Below are positions 9,901 through 18,175 of a stretch of 64,000 bases of DNA, one piece after another; positions within the stretch are counted from its first letter, which is position 1, and the number at the start of each line of letters is the position of its first letter. Made by a program: the position numbers and the translations under genes. The notes below the pieces were generated by a model. That model saw nothing but the letters and a program-made list of their open reading frames with translations, searched no databases and was not told the DNA's origin. The DNA comes from Ruania zhangjianzhongii. GTDB lineage: Bacteria > Actinomycetota > Actinomycetes > Actinomycetales > Beutenbergiaceae. The stretch is from NCBI RefSeq assembly GCF_008000995.1, contig NZ_CP042828.1:1178001-1242000 (forward strand), in the 5' to 3' direction.

Positions 9901-11584
9901 GGAGCCCCCGGGCCCGGCGCGGATCGACCTGGATGTGGTCGACGGCACGGGAATGCCGGCACCGGGCGTGAACGTGGTGGAGAGCGTGCAGGCCGAGGTG
10001 GACCGAGTGGTGGACCTGGTGATCGACCATGCCCTCACCCGCCCGGACGAGACACTCGCGGTGATCGCGCTGAATACCCGGCACGCCGACCGGGTGCGCG
10101 AGGCCGTGCTCTCGGTGGCCGCCGGCAGTGCGAGCGTGGCCTCGTTCTTCGATGCCGACCGTCCGGAGGCATTCACCGTGGTGGACATCGAGTCCGCCGC
10201 CGGGCTGCGCCGGGACGCGATCATCCTCACCCTCGGTTTCGGCAAGACCCCGCACGGGCGAGTGCTGCACCGGTTCGGGGTGTTGTCCGGACCGGACGGT
10301 GCGGAGTTCCTGGTGGACGCCCTCGATGCGGTCCGTACCCGGCTCACCGTGGTCAGCTGCCTGCAACCGGACGACCTGGATCCCGAACGTCTGCGTGCGG
10401 CCGGATCGCAGATGCTCCGCGACCTGCTGCAGCTGGCGGCCGACGGCAAGGCGCAGGACGAGCCGGAGGAGACCGCACCGGAGGTGGACCGGCTGCTGGT
10501 GGACCTGGCCGAGCGGCTCTGGCGGCGCGGGCTGACCGTGGTGCCCCGGTTCGGCCGGCCCGGTGGGGTGCGCATCCCGTTGGCGGTGGGGCACCCGGCC
10601 CTGCCCGGTGAGCTGTTGCTGGCCGTCCTCACCGACGACGCGGAGTACATGGGCGAACCGAGTCTGCGCCGCCGGGACCGGCACTGGATCGAACGGCTCG
10701 CCGCGCGCGGCTGGGCGGTGCGGACCGTGTACTCCAGCGCCGTGTTCATGGACCCGCAGGGCGAGGCGGAGAAGATCGGCACGGCAGTGGACGAGATCGT
10801 TGCCGCGCGCAGCGATGGCACCGGCGGCCCGGCGCAGGTGTCGCTGCCCGACCGGGTGGAGGAAGATGCCGACCCGGCCGAGGCGGGACCCACCGCCGAT
10901 GCTGGTGCCGGAGCTGGTGCGGCCGGTGGCACCGGTGCGGCCGGAGGCGTTGGGGGCGTCGGTAGCGGCAGCGGAGAGCCCGCAGACACGGCGCCGACCA
11001 CTATTTCCGCTCGCGGACTGGCGATGGTGGGTGCGGGTGAGGTGCGACGGTCGAGCAGCGCACCGGGAGATCGTGGCCCCCGGCCGGAGGTGCGCCCGGG
11101 GCAACCGCTGAGCCGCTACGGCGACGACGACTTCGATGCCCTGGTGGTCTGGATCAGCGCCGACGGGCAACCACGGACCGTGCCGGAGCTGCGGGATGCG
11201 CTCCGCGCCGAGCTCGGGATCGCCCGTCGGGGAACCCATGTGGACGCCGTGCTCGGCGCTGCAGCGCGGCGCTCCGGGCTGGCCGTGGAGCCGCCGAGCA
11301 CGGAGGCAGCGGAGGCCGTTGCTGACACCGATGCTGAGGACGCCGAGACAGCGAGGGCTGACGGCGACGCTGACGCTGACGCTGAGGTCACCGAGGCAGT
11401 GGCTGTCGACGTCGAGGTCGACCCCGCCGAGGCCGAGATGCCACCGGCGACCTCACCCGGTACATCCGAGGCTGATGCTGACGCCGAGCCCGCCGCTCCG
11501 GTTGCTGACGCTGGTGTTGCTGACGCCGGTCCTGCTGGCGCCGAGCCCGCCGATGACACCGCCGACCACGACGGTGACCGGTGA
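7000..11584 (+). pseudogene. Large DUF4011/helicase/Vsr-like protein, frameshifted and with degenerate catalytic motifs
   Basis: Two overlapping frames (7000-9255 and about 9121-11584) make one protein of roughly 1,527 residues if one G is removed from the G5 run at 9115-9119. Beyond the run, the first frame becomes an Arg-rich antisense-like tail, while the second continues ERTLEELPLAELAARV. The order resembles DUF4011-SF1 helicase-Vsr/MTES_1575 proteins: an N-terminal WRARLADL segment, a nucleotide-binding region, and a C-terminal endonuclease-like fold (about 10480-10790). The helicase Walker A is replaced by DSPPGTDAAGT, with no GKT. The Walker B region reads DLLVLDAVQHV instead of DEAS/DEAQ, and the later GDPKQ motif is GDTRRGG. 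The nuclease-like part lacks the usual RIDLA Asp. An acidic Ala/Asp/Glu tail ends the protein. The GTG start is at 7000. It may be a sequencing error, a real mutation or programmed slippage. Confidence 0.65.
9115..9119 (+). other. Frameshift site in a G5 run
   Basis: Removing one G here joins the frames as SLGERTLEELPL. Homopolymer runs are common places for both sequencing indels and polymerase slippage. Confidence 0.65.
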
Positions 11585-11594
11585 GCCGCCGCCG

Positions 11595-11810
11595 ATGAGC
11601 GCCACTCCGCCGGAACCAGCCGACCCGGAGGCCGAGCAGCCACCGCGCAAGCGCCGGCCACGTCGCGCCGTCGACCCCGGTCGCGGCCCGGAACCGGTCT
11701 GGCACGGTGCCGCCTGGGAGGACGACCCGCGCGCCTGGGGCGACCGGGGCGAGGATCCGGACCAGGAGTCCGACGAGCGGATCCTGCGGGAGCGGCCCCC
11801 GCACTGGTGA
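11595..11810 (+). CDS. Small hypothetical protein, acidic C-terminus
   Basis: A 71-residue product I do not recognise. It begins just after the helicase-like gene stop codon and is probably co-transcribed with it. It is Pro/Glu-rich at the N-terminus, has a basic patch (PRKRRPRRA, about 17-25), then a Trp-containing acidic stretch (VWHGAAWEDDPRAWGD), and ends RERPPHW. No membrane segment or metal motif is visible. An in-frame ATG at 11553 inside the upstream gene would add 14 residues. The repeated Trp/acidic pattern suggests a real protein rather than a chance frame. Confidence 0.55.
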   Translation: MSATPPEPADPEAEQPPRKRRPRRAVDPGRGPEPVWHGAAWEDDPRAWGDRGEDPDQESDERILRERPPHW

Positions 11811-11830
11811 GGCAGTCGGCGCGCTCATGA

Positions 11831-11866
11831 GTGGGATTGGTGGGGCTCACACCCCAGCAATCCCAC
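11831..11866. terminator. Intrinsic terminator for the helicase-like/small ORF unit
   Basis: An inverted repeat with 14 of 15 pairs (11831-11845 with 11852-11866) and a six-base loop lies 20 bp after the small ORF. Confidence 0.75.
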
Positions 11867-11877
11867 CCACGAGTAGT

Positions 11878-11906
11878 GCCACGCCCGGCGAGGAGCCGGG
11901 CGTGGC
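11878..11906 (-). terminator. Intrinsic terminator of mscL
   Basis: A perfect 12-bp stem (11878-11889 with 11895-11906) and a five-base loop lie 7 bp past the mscL stop codon. Two hairpins back to back insulate the convergent transcripts. Confidence 0.8.
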
Positions 11907-11913
11907 GGGCAGG

Positions 11914-12339
11914 TTATACCTTCGGCTGGGCGAGCAGGTCGCGGATCTCGGTCAGCAACGCGACATCCTCGGCCGGCGGCTCCGGCTCCTCTTCCTCTCC
12001 CCGGGCGCGGCGCTCGGCCAGCTTGTTCAGCGGCATCACCACGCAGAAGTAGATCGCGGCGGCGACGAGGAGGAAGTTGATCAACGCCGTCAGTACTGCT
12101 CCGAAGAGCACCTCGGTCGGCTCTCCGCCACCCACGGCCGGGCTGAGCGTGATCACCCAGATCCGGTCCAGGTTCGGCTGGCCGAAGATCCCGCCGATCA
12201 GCGGGTTGAGCACGTTGTCCACGAGTGCCGTGACTACGGCACCGAAGGCGGCACCGATGACCACACCAACGGCGAGGTCGACGGCATTGCCTCGAGCGAT
12301 GAAATCCTTGAACCCCTGCAGCACGGCATTCCCTCTCAT
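11914..12339 (-). CDS. mscL: Large-conductance mechanosensitive channel MscL
   Basis: Pentameric inner-membrane pore that opens under membrane tension and releases solutes during osmotic down-shock. The 141-residue product starts MRGNAVLQGFKDFIARGN, close to the family consensus. TM1 contains the glycine/alanine-rich pore-lining VVIGAAFGAVV. A periplasmic loop (about 50-80) precedes TM2 (LFGAVLTALINFLLVAAAIYF), and the C-terminus is the usual acidic cytoplasmic bundle ending LTEIRDLLAQ. It lies 8 bp downstream of the SAF-domain gene on the same strand, so the two are likely co-transcribed. In M. tuberculosis mscL is also near the FmdB-like and galU genes. Confidence 0.97.
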   Translation of the reverse strand: MRGNAVLQGFKDFIARGNAVDLAVGVVIGAAFGAVVTALVDNVLNPLIGGIFGQPNLDRIWVITLSPAVGGGEPTEVLFGAVLTALINFLLVAAAIYFCVVMPLNKLAERRARGEEEEPEPPAEDVALLTEIRDLLAQPKV

Positions 12340-12347
12340 TGATCCTG

Positions 12348-13046
12348 CTAGACGTCCGGAACCACCACGGCCCGGAAGGACGCCAATCCGCTGGCGCCGG
12401 TTAGCAGAGTAGCGTCCCCAGCGTCAACCGACACGATGATCACGCCGTTATCCGCGCCACTTCCGGTATCCAGCAATCCGTCGGCGGCCTCGGCGCCGTC
12501 GAGAATGCTGAGCACCAGTGCCCCGGAGGTGACCAGCTCGGCCTGGTGGGCTCCGCCCAGGTCACTCACCGCGGGGGCCAGGTAGAGGTCGAGCCGATCG
12601 CCCACCTGCAGCAGCTGCAGCAACGCCGGATCGGCCAGCCGGATCGGGGTGACCACAGTGCCCGGCGGTGCGCCGGAGGCTACTCCGGGGCCGACCAGCA
12701 GGGTCTCCACCAGCGGCAGCCCGGCCGGCACCCCGACGGCGAGCCGCCGCCCGATCAGGCGCTCGCGGCTCGCCACGCCGTCGGGCACCTCTGCCAGCTC
12801 GATCTCGGCCAGGTCACCGGCGCCGAGCTCGGCACCGGCCGGCAGGTCGCGTTCGGCAACCAGCACTGTGTGCGACGGTGCGGGCGGCCGCAGCGCCGGC
12901 ACCAGCAGCACCACGACCCAGGCCAGGCACAGTGCGGCCAGCAGAAACCGGGACCGCCACAGCACCGGCCGCAGTCGGCGCAGCGATCGGCGAGAGAGCA
13001 GCCGGTGGCGCACACCTGGCCGTTGCCGGGAGGAATCTGAACCCAT
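12348..13046 (-). CDS. SAF-domain protein, CpaB/RcpC-like
   Basis: A 232-residue membrane-anchored protein. One helix (about 33-53) is followed by an extracytoplasmic SAF domain (about 60-125: LPAGAELGAGDLAEIELAEVP, then RRLAVGVPAGLPLVETLL) and an RcpC-like beta-domain with VGDRLDLYLAP. CpaB/RcpC proteins act in Flp pilus assembly, but no other pilus genes are in the window, so here the name only describes the domain. It is placed upstream of mscL with an 8-bp gap. SAF proteins in this chromosomal position are of unknown role. Confidence 0.8.
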   Translation of the reverse strand: MGSDSSRQRPGVRHRLLSRRSLRRLRPVLWRSRFLLAALCLAWVVVLLVPALRPPAPSHTVLVAERDLPAGAELGAGDLAEIELAEVPDGVASRERLIGRRLAVGVPAGLPLVETLLVGPGVASGAPPGTVVTPIRLADPALLQLLQVGDRLDLYLAPAVSDLGGAHQAELVTSGALVLSILDGAEAADGLLDTGSGADNGVIIVSVDAGDATLLTGASGLASFRAVVVPDV

Positions 13047-13141
13047 GGCCAGACGCTACGGCGCGCGACCGAGGGAAGTTCCGCCGTCGGGAGGGGGATG
13101 TGGAAAGTGGGGCATCGCCCCGATGTGCCCGGCGGGCCAGG

Positions 13142-13492
13142 TCAGCTGGAGGCGGCCGCCTTGGCAGGCGCTGCAGACGAACCGGACTTCTCGCTGGACT
13201 TCGTGGCCGGCTTGGCGTCGGAGCCCGAGCCGGTCGTGCTCTCGCTCTTGCTCTCGGTCTTACCCTCGCTGGTCGACTCACTCTTCGCAGCCGGTGAGCT
13301 GGAGCTCTCCGAGGACCGCGAGTCGTTCCGGTAGAAGCCGGACCCCTTGAACACCACACCCACCGAGGAGTACACCTTGCGCAGCGACTGCTGGGCGCAC
13401 TCGGGGCAGATGGTGAGGGCGTCCTCCGTGAACGACTGGTAGATGTCGAACCGGTGAGAGCACTGTGAGCACGCATACGCGTAGGTAGGCAC
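13142..13492 (-). CDS. FmdB-type zinc-ribbon protein with disordered tail (Rv0991c/Ruc-like)
   Basis: A 116-residue protein. The N-terminal zinc ribbon has Cys8, Cys11, Cys29 and Cys32 (YACSQC and ICPEC), followed by KVYSSVGVVFKGSGFY as in FmdB proteins. The rest is a Ser/Glu/Lys/Ala-rich low-complexity tail. The M. tuberculosis homologue in the equivalent position, Rv0991c, was reported as a redox-regulated chaperone in which the zinc ribbon controls an unstructured tail; the same layout is visible here. The GTG start at 13492 (MPTYAYAC) is preferred to a TTG seven codons upstream because FmdB proteins begin MPTY. Confidence 0.85.
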   Translation of the reverse strand: MPTYAYACSQCSHRFDIYQSFTEDALTICPECAQQSLRKVYSSVGVVFKGSGFYRNDSRSSESSSSPAAKSESTSEGKTESKSESTTGSGSDAKPATKSSEKSGSSAAPAKAAASS

Positions 13493-13613
13493 CGAATCCT
13501 CCGCTCGGATCAACGGATCCGCGCCAAGTCGCGGTCCGCCGAGTATTCTAACGCGGCGCGGCGCTCGGATGTTCCTCCCGCAGCATCCCCAGCGGCGCGG
13601 CTAGGCTCAGCAT

Positions 13614-16331
13614 GTGCCTGGGAAGTCCATCGTCCGCCGAGTCCTGCTGGCCATCTCCGCCCTCCTCGTGGTGGTGCTGGTGATCGGCACTGTGACCACA
13701 TTCACCTTCATTCGCCGCCCGCTGCCTGCGGAGTCCGGCGATATCACCATCCCCGGGCTCTCCGGCGACATTGAGGTGATCCGGGACGAGCGCGGCATCC
13801 CACAGATCTACGCCGATGATCCGGTCGACCTGTTCATGGCGCAGGGCTACGTCAACGCCCAGGACCGGTTCTTCGAGATGGACTACCGCCGGCACCTGAC
13901 CGCCGGGCGGATGGCCGAGCTGGTGGGCAACGTGGAGACCGCGATCAACGCCGACCGCGCGATTCGCACGATGGGCTGGCGGGACGTTGCCGAGCAGGAG
14001 TGGGAGCTGCTCGACGCCGATACCCGCGCCTACCTCACCGCCTACGCCGACGGGGTGAACGCCTACCTCGCCGACCGAGCCCCGAGCGAGACCGCGCTGG
14101 AGTACACCGTGCTCGGGCTGAACGTCGAGGTCACCGACATCGAACCGTGGCACCCGGTCGACTCGCTCGCCTGGCTGAAGGCGATGGCCTGGGACCTGAT
14201 GGGTAACTACAGCGATGAGCTGAACCGGGCATCGGTGTACGGGCGCACCGGCGAGGTGGACATGGTGGAGGCGATCTATCCGGACTACCCGATCGGGGAG
14301 AACCTGCCGATCCTGCCTACCCCGGAAGAGATCGCGAACCAGCAGGAACAAGCCGCAGCCGGGGGGTCGCCGGGAGTGGCGGGGCAGGCCTGGGGTGCGG
14401 GGTCGCCGCAGGCTGCCGACGACGGCGCAGCCTCCCAGCCAGGTGAGGTCACCTCGCCGGAGGCTACAGCGGGCACCGCCGGGCGCGCCGGTCCGGGAAC
14501 GCTTACCGCGATCGAGGACGCCCTGGACGCGCTGCGGGCAGTACCGCATCCGATGGGGGGTGGTGACGGCATCGGCTCGAACTCCTGGGTGGTCTCCGGT
14601 GAGCACACCGCGACCGGGATGCCGATGCTGGCCAACGACCCGCACCTGGCGCCGTCCGCACCCGGGATCTGGTACCAGCAGGGGCTGCACTGCCGCACCG
14701 TGAGCGCCGACTGCCCGTTCGACGTGGCCGGGTTCGGGTTCGCCGGGATGCCCGGCGTGGTGATCGGGCACAACGCGAACCTGGCCTGGGGGCTGACCAA
14801 CCTCGCCTCGGACTCCTCGGACTTCTTCCTCGAACGGGTCTTCAGCGACGGCACCTACCTCTACGACGACGAACGTCTGCCGCTGACCGAGCGCACCGAG
14901 GTGATCGAGGTGAACGGCGCGGATCCGATCGAGGTCACCGTGCGCTCCACCGAGCACGGCCCGCTGATCTCGGACGCCATCGGCGCGACCCGAGCCGCCG
15001 GAGAGGCACCGCTGGCCGAGAACGCTCCCGCTCCCGGGCCGGACGGCTACGGCGTGGCGCTGTCCTGGACCGCACTGCAGCCCGGTCGCACGATGGACGC
15101 GGTGTTCATGTTCAACACCGCCGCCGGCCCGGAGGACATCGCTGCCGCGGCCGAGAGGTTCGAGGTGCCCACCCAGAACATCATCTATGCCACGACCGAC
15201 GGTGATATCGGCTACCAGGCCCCCGGCACCATCCCGGTGCGGAACCGGGTGACCGGTGGCCCGGTGCCCTCGGACGGCACCTGGCCCCGGCCCGGCTGGG
15301 ACCCGGCCTATGACTGGCAGGGGTTCCTGGACTTCGAGGACCTCCCGGCGGAGGTCAACCCGGAGGCGGGGATCATCGTCGCCGCCAACCAGCCGGTGCA
15401 GAACCTGCGCCGGCACTCCGAGCTGGGCGTGGACTTCGACTACGGCTACCGGGCCCAGGAGATCCGGGACCAGCTCGAGCAACGCATCGAAGCGGGCCAG
15501 CTGATCACCGCGGCGGACATGAACGACATCCAGATGGTGGAGACGAACCCGGCCGCCGAGATGCTCGTGCCCACCCTGCAGGAGGTGCGGATCGAGGAAG
15601 AGAGCGCCGACTTCGTCCATCAAGCAGTGGACCTGTTCGACGACTGGGACTACGTGAACAGTGCCGACTCGGCCGCAGCCGCCTACTTCTCCTCGGTGTG
15701 GGCGAACGTGCTCCGGCTGACCTTCTGGGACCAGGTCCCGCAAGCGCAGCGGCCGAGCGGGAACAGCCGCTCGATCGCCGTGGTGGCGGAGCTGCTCGAC
15801 GACGAGGACAGTCCGTGGTGGGACGACCGGGCCACCCTGAACGTGGTGGAGCAGCGCGACGAGATCCTGGCGCAGGCGCTGGTGGATGCCCGTGCCCAGC
15901 TGACCGTGTCCCTGGGGATGGAGCCGACCGACTGGCGCTGGGGGCGGCTGCACGAGCTCACCCCGACCCATGCGGTGCTCGGCGGGGACGCGGTCCCGGG
16001 CTTCGTGGCCGACTACGTCAACCTGCCTAGGACCGAGCTGGGCGGCGGGCCGTCGATCGTGAACGCCACCGGGTGGAGCGCGGCGGAGTGGGATGAGGAC
16101 GGGTACCCGCAGTTCTCGGTGAACTGGGTGCCGTCGATGCGGATGGTGGTGGACACCGCGGATCTGGATGCTTCCACCTGGGTGAATCTGACCGGTAACT
16201 CCGGGCACCCGGCGTCCTCGCACTACGACGACCAGTACCAGGCCTGGGCCGACGGCGAGACGTTTGCCTGGCCGTTCACCCGGGCCGCTGTGGAGGAAGC
16301 CGGGGCGGAGACGCTGCGGCTGCACCCCTAG
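13614..16331 (+). CDS. Penicillin acylase family Ntn hydrolase
   Basis: Self-processing N-terminal-nucleophile amidase. Members cleave acyl groups from beta-lactams, acyl-homoserine lactones or other N-acyl compounds. The 905-residue precursor has an N-terminal anchor or signal helix (about 9-31), an alpha-chain region with GYVNAQDRFFEMD, a low-complexity Ala/Gly/Ser linker peptide (about 245-300), and the beta-chain start GSNSW, in which Ser322 should be the nucleophile exposed by autocleavage. NDPHL and the C-terminal SGHPASSHYDDQ match the family. The GTG start at 13614 overlaps an out-of-frame ATG. The gene stands alone among housekeeping genes, and the substrate cannot be told. Confidence 0.9.
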   Translation: MPGKSIVRRVLLAISALLVVVLVIGTVTTFTFIRRPLPAESGDITIPGLSGDIEVIRDERGIPQIYADDPVDLFMAQGYVNAQDRFFEMDYRRHLTAGRMAELVGNVETAINADRAIRTMGWRDVAEQEWELLDADTRAYLTAYADGVNAYLADRAPSETALEYTVLGLNVEVTDIEPWHPVDSLAWLKAMAWDLMGNYSDELNRASVYGRTGEVDMVEAIYPDYPIGENLPILPTPEEIANQQEQAAAGGSPGVAGQAWGAGSPQAADDGAASQPGEVTSPEATAGTAGRAGPGTLTAIEDALDALRAVPHPMGGGDGIGSNSWVVSGEHTATGMPMLANDPHLAPSAPGIWYQQGLHCRTVSADCPFDVAGFGFAGMPGVVIGHNANLAWGLTNLASDSSDFFLERVFSDGTYLYDDERLPLTERTEVIEVNGADPIEVTVRSTEHGPLISDAIGATRAAGEAPLAENAPAPGPDGYGVALSWTALQPGRTMDAVFMFNTAAGPEDIAAAAERFEVPTQNIIYATTDGDIGYQAPGTIPVRNRVTGGPVPSDGTWPRPGWDPAYDWQGFLDFEDLPAEVNPEAGIIVAANQPVQNLRRHSELGVDFDYGYRAQEIRDQLEQRIEAGQLITAADMNDIQMVETNPAAEMLVPTLQEVRIEEESADFVHQAVDLFDDWDYVNSADSAAAAYFSSVWANVLRLTFWDQVPQAQRPSGNSRSIAVVAELLDDEDSPWWDDRATLNVVEQRDEILAQALVDARAQLTVSLGMEPTDWRWGRLHELTPTHAVLGGDAVPGFVADYVNLPRTELGGGPSIVNATGWSAAEWDEDGYPQFSVNWVPSMRMVVDTADLDASTWVNLTGNSGHPASSHYDDQYQAWADGETFAWPFTRAAVEEAGAETLRLHP

Positions 16332-16399
16332 CCCCTACTTCGCGCGACCCACCTGCCCATGCCCCCGCCCAGCACCCACCCGCGCCCCCCACTCCGCGC

Positions 16400-16470
16400 T
16401 GAATCGATTCACTCGTTACCGGCCGCGCTCAGTCGTGCTCGCGGGTAACTACTCACCGCAGCCGGTAACG
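16400..16470 (+). repeat. Dispersed palindrome-bearing repeat
   Basis: The palindrome TGAATCGATTCA (16400-16411) is followed by a 10-bp inverted repeat, 16414-16423 with 16461-16470, around an arm containing GTCGTGCTCGCGGGTA. Related copies are at 19985-20045 and, reversed, at 4311-4387. It lies between convergent genes and may also terminate transcription. Confidence 0.6.
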
Positions 16471-16498
16471 AATGGCCTTGGTGATGTGCCGCTCACGC

Positions 16499-17119
16499 TC
16501 AGCCGCCGAGCAGTTCCCAGCCGGAAGGAGTGAGCACGCCGTCCACCGGGCGGTCGTGCGGAGCCGAGGGCAACGGGTCGCTGGATCGCTCGTCGTCGAA
16601 GATCACCGCGAACACGCGGGTGCCCGGGCGCACGAAGCGCAGCACGCGGTCGTACCAGCCGCCGCCCTGCCCGAGCCGGATGCCCTGGGTGTCCACGCTG
16701 AGCGCCGGGGCGAACACCACGTCCGCACGGGTGATCGCGTCCTCACCGAGACCGGGGCCCTCCGGGTCCGGTGGGCGGCCCGGGGCGCGCACCTCGAGCT
16801 GGTCTCCCGGATGGTAGACCGCCCAGTCCCGGCTCAGGCCCGGTCCGAGCATCGGCAGCAGGATCTCCACTCCGGCGTCGTCCAGCACGCGCAGCAGCGC
16901 AGTGGTTTCCGGCTCGGTGGGCCGGGCGGCATAGGCAGCGGCGCAGCGCACACCGTCGAGCAGCTCGCGAGCGTGCTCGGCGATCTGCTCGGCAGCAGCG
17001 TGATGCTCCTTCTCCGACCGCTTCTTCCGGTGCTGGTGCACCGAGGCACGCAGCAACTGCTTGGCGTCGTCGAGCTCCAGCCCGTCGTAGTGCGGGAGAG
17101 AGCTGGCCAGGGACCACAT
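16499..17119 (-). CDS. 5-formyltetrahydrofolate cyclo-ligase
   Basis: ATP-dependent conversion of 5-formyl-THF to 5,10-methenyl-THF in folate one-carbon metabolism. The 206-residue product has the N-terminal basic segment (about 30-40), the substrate region ILLPMLGP and the conserved loop LGQGGGWYDRVL, then AVIFDDE near the C-terminus. Its length is typical. The frame is open 88 codons further upstream but unlike the family; MWSLASSLPHYD at 17119 is the likely start. It is divergent from galU, the same arrangement as Rv0992c-Rv0993 in M. tuberculosis. Confidence 0.92.
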   Translation of the reverse strand: MWSLASSLPHYDGLELDDAKQLLRASVHQHRKKRSEKEHHAAAEQIAEHARELLDGVRCAAAYAARPTEPETTALLRVLDDAGVEILLPMLGPGLSRDWAVYHPGDQLEVRAPGRPPDPEGPGLGEDAITRADVVFAPALSVDTQGIRLGQGGGWYDRVLRFVRPGTRVFAVIFDDERSSDPLPSAPHDRPVDGVLTPSGWELLGG

Positions 17120-17277
17120 ACTCCAAGAATGGCAGGCTCTGATCCGGTCCGCTAGCAATCCGCTGTCCGCGAAACCGCCGAATCCACCTCGGGTCGTTCT
17201 CACCTTCAGCCGGGTACACCGGTGCCGCGCCCGGGTTCCAGGCGACGCCACCGGCTCGCACCGTCTAGCCTTCGACC

Positions 17278-18171
17278 ATGACCACTGTGACCAAGACCGT
17301 GATCCCGGTGGCCGGCCTGGCCACCCGGTTCCAGCCCGCAACCAAGGCCATCCCGAAGGCGATGCTGCCGGTGGTGGACGCACCGTCGATCGAGTATGTG
17401 GTGGCCGAGGCCGCAGCAGCCGGGATCAGCGACGCCCTCCTGATCACCGGTCGCGGTCAGGGTGCGATCGCCGACCACTTCGACTCCGCCCCCGAGCTGG
17501 AGCAGGCCCTGGCGGACAAGGGTGACGAGGAGCGGCTCGCGAAGGTGCAGGCCACCAACGACCTGGCCCGCATCCATGTGGTCCGTCAGGGGGAGGCGCT
17601 CGGCCTCGGCCATGCGGTCCTCACCGCTGCCGACCACGTGGGCGAGGTGCCGTTCGCTGTGCAGCTCGGCGATGACCTGATCGACCCCAGGGACGAGATC
17701 CTCCCGGCGATGATCGCCGCGCAGGCCGAGCTCGGCGGTTCGGTGATCGCACTGATGGAGGTAGCACCGGAACAGATCAGCCTCTACGGGAGCGCCGCCG
17801 TCGAGCCGGTACAGACCCACCTGCCGGATACGGACGTGGTGCGGGTGAGCTACATGGTGGAGAAGCCTGCCCCGGAGGATGCGCCGAGCAACCTCGCGAT
17901 GATCGGCCGGTACGTGCTCGGCCCGGGAATCTTCGACGTGCTGCGCACTACTGCCCCCGGGCGGGGGAACGAGATCCAGCTCACCGACGCGCTGCAGAAC
18001 CTGGCGGCGTCCGGCACACACCCGGTGCACGGGGTGGTCTTCCGTGGCCGCCGTTACGACACCGGTAACCCGCTGGACTACCTGAAGACGGTCGTCTCCC
18101 TCGGCGCGGACCACCCGGATCTGGGTGAGGACTTCCTCGCCTGGCTGCGCGACTACGTCGCCGGTCGGTGA
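17278..18171 (+). CDS. galU: UTP-glucose-1-phosphate uridylyltransferase
   Basis: Makes UDP-glucose from UTP and glucose-1-phosphate for glycan and cell-wall precursors; cytoplasmic. The 297 residues include the nucleotide-binding VIPVAGLATRFQPATKAIPK (6-25), the QLGDDLI metal-site motif (about 127-133), the sugar-site VEKP region and the C-terminal RRYDTGNPLDYLKT. The ATG at 17278 is the only plausible start. It is 4 bp upstream of the moeA/glp gene, so galU, moeA/glp and rimJ form an operon. Confidence 0.96.
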   Translation: MTTVTKTVIPVAGLATRFQPATKAIPKAMLPVVDAPSIEYVVAEAAAAGISDALLITGRGQGAIADHFDSAPELEQALADKGDEERLAKVQATNDLARIHVVRQGEALGLGHAVLTAADHVGEVPFAVQLGDDLIDPRDEILPAMIAAQAELGGSVIALMEVAPEQISLYGSAAVEPVQTHLPDTDVVRVSYMVEKPAPEDAPSNLAMIGRYVLGPGIFDVLRTTAPGRGNEIQLTDALQNLAASGTHPVHGVVFRGRRYDTGNPLDYLKTVVSLGADHPDLGEDFLAWLRDYVAGR

Positions 18172-18175
18172 CCCG

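Noticed and set aside
9143-11584. The second helicase frame as an independent gene with a TTG start
   Set aside because: No ribosome-binding site, and its reading continues naturally across a single G-run from the upstream frame.
13548-16325. A 925-codon minus-strand frame opposite the acylase gene
   Set aside because: It is His/Arg/Gly-rich, without domains, and mirrors a GC-rich coding strand; the acylase frame on the plus strand has clear family motifs.
16400-16411. TGAATCGATTCA as a simple LacI operator
   Set aside because: No LacI gene is nearby, and the palindrome is part of a longer repeat found in two other intergenic places.
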